Shown here piece after piece: positions 32,401 through 44,400 of a DNA stretch of 64,000 bases. Each line of letters opens with the position of its first letter. Positions within the stretch are counted from its first letter, which is position 1. Origin of the DNA: Asterochloris sp. CNOR1 (lineage: Eukaryota; Chlorophyta; Trebouxiophyceae; Trebouxiales; Trebouxiaceae); the NCBI GenBank assembly GCA_963969365.1, contig OZ017757.1:496001-560000 (forward strand), in the 5' to 3' direction. A model generated the notes under the pieces. It searched no databases, had not been told where the DNA came from, and saw only the letters and a list, made by a program, of their open reading frames with translations. A program made the translations under genes and the position numbers.

Positions 32401-35400
32401 CATGGGTTCATCTGGCAGCTGCTTACCTGTGAGTACCCAGTGGTCCATAACGCACTGACAGCTCACGCAGCAGCCTCATCCCAGCAGCCACCAACTGTAT
32501 CCTACAAGTTTGCTTCACCTGCAGTGGCTCAAGCTTCACCTTCTTGGCTCAAGCTTCACCTGCAGTGGCTCAAGCTTGCCCACAGCCATGGCTTCACACC
32601 AATGAGGGGGAAATACTGACTGGTCTCAACCAAGGAAGGGCGGCACTCTCAGATGCGCCAAGGCACAGTCCATTTGTATTGAGTGGCGGCCACACTCACC
32701 GGCAGTGCTTCAAGCGTGACCACAAGCTTCTCGAGTTCGCCCACAGCTTTGCCCTCCACAGCGAATGAGGTGGCGCTGTTGCGCTCCAGCGGCGTCTGGG
32801 AGTTGTCAAAATCCAAGGGCCCGGCGATGCCCTCAACGCCATGCAGCTCCAGCACGATGGTGGCGCTGGTGGTTGCATCTGGCTCCTCTGCCGTCTCGAA
32901 GGTGACCTGCAACAGCAACACAGTGTGAGGTGGCACAGCCATGCCAGCCTCAGTGGTGGCCTGCCTCATAAGGGGCCTGCAGCCATGAAATTGAGATGCC
33001 CTCAGTGCTTGCAGCAGCATTGATTGGACAAGTAATGTGCAGCGGGTGATGGAGCATGCGGTCTGCACTGCCCACCTGCAGGAAAGACGTTGTGCTGGTG
33101 GTTGCAGTTGTAGGAGGAAGAGCAATGCACCAGGTTGCACCACAGCTTATCTGCAAGGTCATCGCGGTGCAGCATGGACACAGACAACAGAATGACTTTC
33201 TCAGCAGTTCGCCAGGGGCACTCACCCTGTGTACAAGTGCAGCTCTGAGCACTGCAGAACGGACTGTAACCTGTCAATCACGCCAACACAGATGCCAGCC
33301 TGCTCTGCAGAGCGGCAGCAATTGCAGATGCTAGTGAGAGAGTCACATTGGGCGTCCCACGGCAAGGACTGCTGCACTTCGAGTTAAGATTTTGAGACTG
33401 ACCCAGACGCTTGCTTCAGTCTATGAACTGTACCTTATATTGTGTCATGGGCTCGCTCAGAGCCTGAGGGCTGCCCTCTGGAAACAGGTCGCGTTCCAGC
33501 ATGCCATCTCCACGCCCACGCGCAAACCAGCGCCAGCACGGGAACCTCACGGTCACCCCAGAGGTGAGGTCCGTCACCTCCACCAGGCTGCAGTGCCATT
33601 CTGGCTGGGCACCCTGCACCAAACAACACAATAGTGAAACATCCAGATTGCTGGGCAGGCCACTACAGCTCCCCTGGTGAGGCTACAACCTCATGTTGCC
33701 TTGATGCTGAGCCCTGAGCTCCTACAGCAGTGGCTGCCCCTCCATCCTCCAGGCATGCACAGTCCCTCAAGTCCAAATATAGAGCCACCCTGTAGGCATG
33801 GTCAGTATGCAGCTTGTTGAACAGCAGTCTGCTCTCGCGGGCAGTTAGCCCTGCACAGCCCCGTGTGATAAGTCAGGACCCCACCTTGCCATCATTGCAA
33901 CTCTGACCGACAACAGCTGCCCCCAGCTGCATGGTGGTCAACTTACGGTACCTCTCACAGTTCTGGACGCTCACCTTCCCATCATGGCCAATATGCAACT
34001 TCCACAGCTGTCCCAGCTGCTGGCTCTCCAACGTGAATGCGTCCACAGCCCCCTGGGTGAAGGCAGTGCCTCGCGGCACTGGATTCAGCTGCATGCGGTG
34101 GCCAGTTGCTGTACTGCCGTAAAGGACAGCAGTGACACGGGCGTCTGTGGCAGCACTCGCGAAAGGCGAAGTGTACACCGTGATGCGGTAGTCTGTTAAT
34201 GCGCCTGTGCAGCACAGAAGAAAGTCTGACATGGAGACTGCGCAGCTGGGCACCAGCAACACCCAGCCTGTCGATTACACATGCTGCACAGCAGTAGCAA
34301 TGCCCTGAGGCGACCATAGACGCAGCTGCCTGTGCTGGCAGGGGCAGCCAAACACAACCGCACTGCAATCATGAGGCCTCAAAGGTTTGCCACCCATGTG
34401 GGCCACTTGGAGACACTGGAGGCTAGGCAAGACCCCATCTGGCGTGCTGATGCAAAGAATCCCATAGGGATAGGGCACTCACATGGCCTCAGACGTATCC
34501 TGCCCATGCCGGGCATTTGCAACCACTGATAGGCCCAGAAGCTCCAGGCATGACCTGTGCCCTGCCTGACCACACGCAGTGACTGCAGCAGCCACTGCTC
34601 TGCAGACTGTTGTGCCTGCAGCTGAAGCTCCACCTCCAAGAGTTCTCCCACATCCTCGGCCTGCAAGTTGCAGCGGGTGCACTGCCCCTGTGCAAAGGGC
34701 TGCAGGGCTGAGCCCTGCAGGTGCTGCAACCGCGTAGCACCTGCAACGGAGGTATGTGAGCTTTGTGGCGGTGTTGTTCGCTGAAGAATTGCAGTATCTA
34801 CTGTCCCTGTACATTAGGCTGCGGGGCTGGGACCCTGCGGCTGCGTTATTCCTGCAGCTGCAATCTTGGGAGCTTTGCAGCCATGTTGACTGCTGCAAGG
34901 GGCAGCAAGTGCGCTGCTTGTGTGTCAAGGCTGCAATGTTGGGCCTTGCAGGTGCTTGATTCTGTAGCACGACCACAAGCGGTTCAAGAGCTTTTCTGCA
35001 AAGGGCTGTTGCACTGGAGCCTGCTGCAAGCACTGCAAGAGTGTCACAGATGACGGCCGTTGTCATTCTGCCTGAAGGGGCCAGAAGTGCAAAGGCAGCT
35101 GGGCCAGGCTGCTTGAGGTTGCCTGTCAGGGGACCTCTTCAGACATGCCATGTGCCTAAGAAATGCTGCAAGGCAAGTGACACCCAAGCACAACTGGACT
35201 GTGCCCTGCCTCCTCTCATGCTAGATGCAATCAACTGGGCTGCCTCAGCAACAAGACTGTCCACGAGGCTAAAGGCAGGCAAGTGGGGCACGCGGGTGCA
35301 GCCCAAATATATCAACATGCAGCCACGTTGTCTGCCTTTCCCTCACCTGCACTGCCGAACATCTGCAGAGTGACCGATCCAGATGTCCCTGCCTCAGTCT

Positions 35401-38400
35401 CATCAGCTGTCTGCACAACGACGCTGTAGGGCACCAGAAGCGGCACTGCTAAAGCGACCACCTGAGGCTCTGGGACCTCCTGTGCTGGTTGCTGTGCAAC
35501 TTCTTGTGCTGGCTCCTGTGCAGCAATGCACAGCTCCATGTCAGCACACTGGTGCAGATGGCTTGGAACACTTTTGCGCTTACCTTTCCGCCAGTTTGGC
35601 TGATGGCAACTCAACATGGAAAAGGGGGTGGGTGCCGCAACAAAGCGCATCTGACATAGCTGCCCTCCTGCTCTCAGCCACAGCTGTGCCAAGATGACAT
35701 GTCAGGCTGTCTATATAGTAGTCAGCCTGAGAGATCGCTATAGATGAGCCAGCTGAAGTGACCCATGTAAGGCTTTTGGGCACGCATTGAACCTGGAAGC
35801 ACTGCCATGACTTTGTACAGCTGGAGCACACCCACAGTGATGAACAGCCAAGGTGCACTGCCTGGGCCAAATCAAGTGGCCCACTGATGGTGCTCTTTTG
35901 AGCTGAGCATTATCGAACAATGTGGCACTTCAGCTTGGCACCACAGCAGTGGCAATCAGGCACAGCGCAGCCATGCGTAGCCACTGTCCTGAGAAAATGG
36001 CATGGCTGACATAAGCACAGGCTCACCCAGCACCATGAGGGCATGGCCTGGCTCACCTCAGCCTGGGGTGCTTTCTGAAGATGTGGCTCCTGCAGCTGAG
36101 CTGGGATGAGGCGCTCCAGTCCCTGCTGCACACTCAGCCACTCCCCACAGGGGAACCACCACCTGCAGGCAGGAACGGGGTTGCAGGGGCCGCTCTGCTG
36201 TGTTTATTGCATATACATGGAGACTGCCCCTGGCAGTCATTCATCACCGTCTGAGTGGTTGCTCTGCTGTGTTATGCTGAACACAACAGCCACTTTGCAC
36301 AGGAAAGTCACCTTTGCAAGTGCGCATAGTGGTTTTGGCAGGGCAGTTTGCTGCATAACAGCCAATGCATTCAAGTTATTACTGCTCCCCACACCATGCA
36401 GCATGCCTGGATTTCCCCCTAGAAGACCATGGCCTATAGGTCCAGACCTTTGTGCAATTGACCGGCCCCACCAAGCACTGGAGCAGCTGTTACCGTCTGC
36501 TGGCAGAAAGTTGAAGGGACAAGCTCAGCTAGCCTTCACCAAGCATGTCAGGAGCACCTTGCCGGCAAGGCCCTCATGGCTCTGCACTGACATGGTCCTG
36601 ACAGATCAGATCAACAAATTATTGGCGTCCATAGACTGTGTACCGCATCCTGACCACCCTCAGCAGCTGCAGAGGATGCACTGGGCTCAGCCCTGTGCAG
36701 ACTGCAAGTGTAGCTGCAACGCCACTTGTCAGACTCTGAGCTCCCTCAGCAGCCCCAGAGGCCGCAATCTAGGCTTGCAGCTTGCTCACTGCTGCCCTGA
36801 CGGCACGTGCTGGATCACAACCAGCTCCAGCCACCAGGCATCCACAGGCTGCTGCCCCGTGTGCCAGATCCTGAGCTCCCTGAGCGGCCCCAGGGGCTGC
36901 AGAGGCATCTCAAAGGTGTCGCTGCTGCCCCTGCTGAAGGCAGTGGGGCTGCTGCTGGCCAGCTGGCGGGGCCCACTCTCAGCCTGAGCGCCATGGATGT
37001 CCACCCAGACATCTGCCTCTGTGCCAGCATTCCTGGCTGTGCCTGTGGTCACCGTCAGCTTGTAGGTATGCAGGCCAGCTCGGGGGTCAATTGTGGAGCC
37101 CTGAAGCCTGCACATGCCTGGGTGCTGATTGCCCAGCCACCTGCAGAAGACCATGTGTCTTATTGCATGGCTTGCTGTGGTGCTGACAGGTTGAAGAGGC
37201 ACCTGCACAGGCAGGCTGTAAGACACCATGTCTCAAAAGACTGAATAATGGGGGATGCTGCAGGCTCAACTGGGGACTTTGTGAGTTGTTCTGAAGGCAC
37301 TTGCTCAAACTGATTTGTGGTGAGGTTTCCCAGCAGCTGTAGCGTGTCAGCCCACCTGTCACACCAGAAGTAGGTGACCACCCCAGCAGCAGTGTCCTCC
37401 ACCACCACCAACTTGCACTGCCACCCTCTGTGCAGGGGCCCCTCCTGCAGGCTGAGCGACAGCTCCTGCAGAGGCCCCAGCGGCTGCAACTGCAGGCCAA
37501 AGTCGTCCACCTGCACGCAAGACACATGTTGGAGAAATGGCAAGACCTGGAGGGGCTCTGGTGGATGAGTCTGCAGGCTGTACTCATCTACCTGCACAGA
37601 GACACTTGGTCAGCCTGTGGGAATATGACCTGCTCTCATCTATGACATCAGGTGAGGCCACCTGCAGGGCATGCACCATCAAGGCTTATCTGCCGCAAAG
37701 CACACTATCTGCGCCTGTGCCATATCCTCCCGACAGCAAGCCCTATGAAGGCCACTAATTAACAACATAGACATGTTATTTAGCAGCTTGTATGACAGTA
37801 ATGACCGGCCACCACCCTGTGCAACATGCATCAATGCTAGAGCTGGTCCATCTGTGACACGTGGACGAGTCGCCACATAGTGATCTTGAGCTCAACATCG
37901 CTGACATGAGTGGATGCACCTTGCCCACAAGTGGTGTATTGGGCAGAGCACTCAGCTGTGATATTTCCCATGCAATCAAACAGCCACAGTCCATGCCTCG
38001 TACACAGTTATCTATGCTTGTAGCCAGGTTGCCGATGATTATCCTCAAATTCCCCTCTGAGTACTCGCAGACCAACAAGAGGGATTGCAGCTTGCCCTGA
38101 CCAGCGCCCCAGGGGTGGAGAGTCCAGGCCTGAAGGCTTGCTGCTGCCAGACTGCTGGAAGAGCTCAAAATCCACCCGCTTCTGGAAGTAGCATACCTTG
38201 CCCCTGGCAAACGCCCCAGGTGGAGCGTCCAGCACCTGCTGCTTACTGCTCCCAGAGGCGCCATGCAGTTCCATGCTGACAACTCCATCTGTGCCCGCAC
38301 CAGGGCAGCTGCTGGTGTGCACCCAGACCTTGTACAGCTTAAGCCCTCCATCGGTGGCTGGGAACAGGGTGCGCTGCAGGCCATTTGCTGAGTCCAGCCA

Positions 38401-41400
38401 GTCCCTGCAGGGCAGCAGTGCTGTCAAAGTCTGTGGGTGTTGACCAGGGGACAATTGAGCCACCGCTATGCCCAGCACTCAGCTGCCTTGATGCACCTCA
38501 AAGGCATGCATTGCACAAGATGTTGGTGGTGCCAATTACTGCCACCACCTCTGTGTGGCAAGCAGTTGCAAGCGTGGCAACAGTAAATGACCTCGACACG
38601 GCAGATTCATGCCTAGGCTACACTGACCTGCAGATGAACAAGTAGCGAGTGCTGCCAGCTGGCGTCACCACCGTCAGCTCAATGCAATCAAGGTGCCACG
38701 ACGGGTGTTGTCCAGCATCGTCATGAGAGATCCTGATCTTCTGCACAGGGCCTACATCTGCATCCTGTAAGCAATCACAATGTGTAACAGTCTCATGCCG
38801 GGCTCATGATGGTCTTGAAACGGGGGCAAGCTTGAGGGCTTCAGACCATTTTATGCATCAAGCAGCAAGCGAGGGCAGAGGCGCAGGTACGTGAGGACTG
38901 CTTCAAGCAACCTGGCGGTACCTGAATCTCAAAGACATCTCGCCGGTTCCTGGTGAAGTTGAGGGGGCTGTTCTCAAGGAGCCACGGACCCACTGAGTTG
39001 ACTTCCCCAAAGACCTCCAGTTGCACAGCTGCTGAGGTGCCAGCCCCCCGCTGGTCAGAGGTATGCACAGCTGCTGTGTACTTGACGCTGTCCACAGCGC
39101 CTGCAGGTGCAGCTGTCGCAACTTCATGGGGTTGGGGGTGGGATGTATGTGTTGCATCTCATGCATCTCATGCATGCAACAGCGGACTCCAACGAGCGTG
39201 CCTGCTGAGGATCTGCAACCCAGGAGCCACATCTCTGTCGCCAGGGCTCTTCTTGATACACAGCAATAAACCTCGGCTTGCAGTCACCTGTGTGAGGCAC
39301 AAGGTCTCTAGAAATAGCTCCATCGTCCTCTGTCTTGCAGAGCCACCGGCGGCAGTAGAACGTGACGGTCTCCTGTGTGGCATGGTCCAGAACAACCACC
39401 TGCAGCGTCAAAGCTCAACTGGATGCTCGGCAGACATGAGAAACTGTTGGGAAGGCACCAGGACACGATTGGGCAAGAGCTCAGCGGCCACAGACACCGC
39501 CCAGTGTGTTGTTTGCCAGGCCTTACAAGCACAGACAATGCGTTGGCCTTTGTCTCAGGCGCCGGCAGCTGAGGCGATCTTGAGCAGCTGCTTAAACCCC
39601 TGTTCAGCACCCAGAAGAAACACAAAGTGAGGCCACCTTCTCCAAGTGCCAGCCTGGATTGGCGCCGGTGTTGTCATGCCAGATGTGCAGCAGGCGCAGC
39701 GTCCCCAGCTCTGCGCAGGTGAAGTCAAAGGCGTCCACCGACCCCCGCGAGAAAGCACCCGCAATATCCTGCAGGCAAGGTGTAAGCAGCATGCGTAGTC
39801 AGCAAGAAGGGGTGTGCTGTATCCTCAAGGAGAACACTCCGCAAAGTCTCTCTGCAAGAGGTGGCCGACCGGTCTCATGCAACGCCTGGTACCTATGCAT
39901 TGACTCAGCGCTATTGCAACAGGCTGTATGCCGACCAGCCCAGCAGGCAGCGGCAGCAAGAGGGGCAGCAACAGCATATGTGCATCCCATCCTGGCAAGC
40001 TTGGAAGCGCCACAATGTGCTTGCAATCCAGCAAGCTTCTGTGATCGCAGACACAGCTTGGCTACAGCATTGAGCATACAACAGGTGATATGATTGGGTA
40101 TTATTATCCACTCACCTCGAGGCAGTGCACCCCGCTGTCTCCCTGAGCCCCAACCAGCTGCAACGCCACGCTGGCATCAGTGCCTGCCCCACGCAGGCTG
40201 CTAGTGTGAACCTCAGCTGTATAGGTGTTAAGTTTGCTAGCAACAGGCGGCGTCAGACTGGCCGCCAGGGTGCGCTCAATTGCGCCGTCCTCATGGTCAC
40301 GAGAGAACCACCTCTGGCATGCAAAGTAGTAGACAGTGCCTGCAGGAGCAGGCAGATGCACGCCTGCCGTGCGCTTGGACACTAGAGCAGCTCCGCTGGC
40401 AAGACGCAGGGCCCAAGGGAAGAGCTAGATGCTGAAAACCCTCAAAATGCATCTCGAGTTTGCCTTTCACAACGCTTTACGGCTGGTCTTGAGCGAGCCT
40501 TTCTGCCTCTTAGATGCACACTCTGTGCAGAAGACATGCACCCACCTGTGTCCTCGTCCAAGACCTCGGCCCTGTCCAAGTGCCAGGTCGGTGACTGTCC
40601 CTGGTTGTTGTGCCCTATTGTCAAGGCTTCAACAGTGCCCACAGAGGGGAACTCCACCCTGAAGCTGTTGTGGGCACCCCTTGCAAAGTCTCCCTCCTGT
40701 GCAGGCAGCCGCACTCGGGGGCTGACCCCAGAACTGCCGTGCAACATGACAAAGACGTCTGCGTCTGTGGTTGCACTTCGCAGATCACTGGTCCACGTCT
40801 GGACGGTGTACCAGGTCATTGGCTGCAGTGAGCTGCAAGGCACAGTGACATGGGCTCAGGACTGACTCTCTGCGCGCTGCCAGCTGCACGGGCACATGAC
40901 TTGTTCAGCATGCAGCATGCTGCAGTCAAGTCAGCAACTGCTGCCCAGCTCCAGGGCATGCATAGACAGGGTCAGACTGCTTGAAGCCAGAAGAATACGT
41001 CAGCAGCCAGAGGCAATCATTGCGCATCACAGGCCGCCAAAGGCAGCTGCCAGCTGCAGTAGGGCTCTACCATGCAGCATCCGGGCATGCACAGCGGCAC
41101 AAACACATAAGCCAGGAGTCATGTGCATCACAGCTCTGCCTGGACTGTGGCAATGCAGCCTGTGCCTGAGAGCTGGCCCTGCCCACCAATGAGTGCACTG
41201 TAAGTTGGAAACAGGCAAATTGCAAGAAGTGTGCTATGTACCTGCCTCACTGCAGAAACCTCACTCCCACTAGGCCTCTGGCAAACCCCTGCTCTGCACT
41301 TCAGCCGCTGTCGGCAAGCAGACAGCAGCAATGGTGCAGGAGGGCAGACGGCACCGTTAAAGAGATTTGGCATACGAGCATGCCTCACCTTGCAGGGTAC

Positions 41401-44400
41401 AGCTCTCGTTCAGTCTTGCCATCCCCACGCTTTGCATCAAACCACTGGCAGCACGGAAACAACCACTGCTGGCCTGAGACCACATGAGTGATGACTACAT
41501 GGTCCAAGTGCCAGGCAGGGGAGCTGCCGTGACCATCATGGCCAATCACAATGTGGGTCAGGTCGCCCAGGTCTGTATCTGTCACCCTGGACTCTGTCTG
41601 GCTTCCCCTGCAGGCCAGAAGAGAAATGTTTTGCAGCCAGGCAGGGCCCGGGAGCAGACTGGTCAGCATGTGTTCTGCTTTAGGTTTCATACATGGTGAC
41701 GCTGCCGGTGCAGCTGGCGAGCCGTTGCAACAGAGGCTGTTGGTACACTGCAGGCACCAGCTGGCAGTGCCAGGGTGCTGCCGGAGGGCCATCAACAACC
41801 TGTCAGGTCTGAACATGCAGGTGCTGTGGTATGACCTGCCTGTCAAAGTCACTGGGCAAGCCTGCCAGCTGGTGCAAACGGCCGGCACCATGGTTGCCAA
41901 ACATCTGCAGCTGCACACTGGCGTCTGACCCAGCCCCTGGCAGGTCGCTTGTCAACACTACGACAAGGTACTTTGTTCCAGCTGGCTCCTCCCCACGCAG
42001 CAGTTCCCTGCAAATGCTCCTGCAGTGCATCCATGTGGGCGTCACATCAGTTCTGAGCAAATGTTCCTGCAATATGTCAGGAGTCATCTTGCTCAGCAGC
42101 TCTCACAATGCACTCCTGCACCGCATCAGAGCTTCCGGAGGAAGGCCTATGCGCCTCGGTAATGCTGGCTCCACAGGTGCTCCCACCACATGTGCCGGCT
42201 CTTCCTCAATTTCCGGGATAAGGGGAGCTATGTCGAAGCCATGTATGAAAGCCAAACTAACAGAAAGATGCAGACTTTGCACAGTGCACTGAAGAAGCAT
42301 CGCTTCATGACAGCCCACGCATATCAGGCTGTGGCGTGCCTTGTGATGACTGTGCATCATGTGAGTTGCTGCTTGCACCACATAATACTGCCACACACCA
42401 ACCTCAAATGCATTAGGACAGCAAAGTCCGTCCTGTAGGCCCACTCACCCATCGTCCTCGTCGATTGAAAGCCACCGCCCACAATAAAAGTACGCCCATC
42501 CATCCTCTCCCTGCAGCCAGTGAGATTCACAACTGTCATCATCATGAGGCACCCGCCGCATCTTGTGCGCAGGATAGATGCAGATTGTGGTAGTGCCACC
42601 ATCAAGTTTGAGGCTTTGATGGACTTTGCGAGATGAGAGACAGAAATGCATGATTGAGACCACTCCACCACGGCAGGCCAAAAGCTCTGCTGCGTGTGGA
42701 GGCGGTCTCAATGGTACCTGTGAAACAGTAGGGCTGGCAGCATCCCTGAATTACACACACAAGCAGCCCCATCATACCTGCCTGCGCACTCGAATGGCCT
42801 CCAGACACCACCCAGGCTGTGAGCCAGAGTTGTCATGGGATACACGCACCATCCAGAGGTATCCAAGATCTTCACAGGGAATCTGCAGGGTGTCAGACTA
42901 GGGACTGGCAATGGCTGTGATGCCTCACAGCAGGGCAGCGAGCTGCTAGCTCTTGCAGACTATGCTGCCTGGCTGAGTCTTGCATCTTGCTGCACTGGCA
43001 CAGCAGGCCTCCTGTGTTTGAGGCCTGCTGTGGTTGCCGCAGGTTGCAGCTGAGCTTGTGGCAGGTCGTGCATGGACTGACCGGCGGCAGCAAGGGTTTT
43101 GCAGCCTGTCCAGGTGCAGACAGGAGGCGTGATACCCTGCACAGGTCTGTCGCAGATCTGACAAAGCAGCAGCTGCCTGTAGCACACTGAAGCCTGCTGG
43201 GGACGCCACAGATAGCAGGTCAGCTTGTCACATGCCATGCATGTTTACACTGCCGGCAAATAGGCTGTGGTGGCCTTCCAGGCAAATAGCGTGCTGACAG
43301 AAGTATGTCGGTCTGCACAGCTGTGCCAGGCTTGTCTCATAGCCCCCCAGCAAAGCAGCTGCCTGCCACCCACCTCAAAGGCATCTGTCTGGCCCCGGCA
43401 GAAGGGCGTCTGCTGTGCCGGCCCCTGCTGCAGCAGAAACTCCCCAGACTGCTTCCCCTCCTCAGCGCCATGCAGCTCCAGCAAGACCTGGGCATCGGTT
43501 CCTGCACCCTGCAGGTGCAGCGGTGACACATCTTTGCAATCAAGCAGCACAGCCTCTGCTGCAGCAGAAGTCGTCAGCCTGCCAAGTAATAAAGCTAGCA
43601 GAAGCTGGGCATCACTCCCCATAGTCCCTTGCTGCAGCCCTAACTTACCGCAGCAGCTCTTGCTACATTCACAGCCTGCAGCCTCTCAAACACCTCTACA
43701 AGCTTGTGGTATGTGCACGCTGACCCAGCCTCCGGCAGGTTCCAGGGCATTGCCAGTGACCCTCATATTTGCAGGTTGCTGACGACAACCTGCAGACTGC
43801 CACTGAGTGCAGATCGATCCTAGGCGCACACACTTGTAAATTGCTGTCCCCTCGAAGCAGATGCCCCACGGCTGGGGCCGCCAGCATCTGCCTCTCACAT
43901 TGCAGTCAACCACCCACACAAGCAGGTGGGCAGTCACTGCACTGCGCCAGCCGGTGCATGCCCACCTGCAAGCCTCATGTCATGGAACCACAGCTGCCAG
44001 GCACTGGCATCTGCCTCCCTCTTTGCAGCTTACTACCAATGCAAAGTAGAAGAGCAGTGACTGCTCAGCACCCCACGTTACGGTCTGCTAACACTTTGTG
44101 CATAGGGACAGCAACTGCAAGGTTTTCTTCCACCTTGCTGGTCCGTTTTGCACAGGGGTGCAACCTCACGCTCCAGCACATGTGCGCACACCTTGCAGTC
44201 TGCTGTGATGACCTCCACGTCATATACCACGTCAGCAGCGCCCTCCTTTACAGTCATGTTGGCAGCATCCTGCACGGACCCTGGGCTGGCAACTGGCTGC
44301 TGCTTTGCAGGCTGCGGGGAGGCGCCTCGTGAGGCGACAGATTGCGCCTCAAGCTCAGCCAGGCGCCGCTGGGAATCCAGCCACCGCCTGCAGCCAGTAA

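Noticed and set aside
36106-36987. Plus-strand open frame of 293 codons
   Set aside because: It lies opposite PLAT exons, which explain the same bases with domain-level similarity; the frame is a shadow.
44078-44400. A fifteenth PLAT domain ending in CRRWLDSQRR
   Set aside because: Only the CRRWLD end is similar; no matching N-terminal half was found upstream, and the following residues look coiled-coil.
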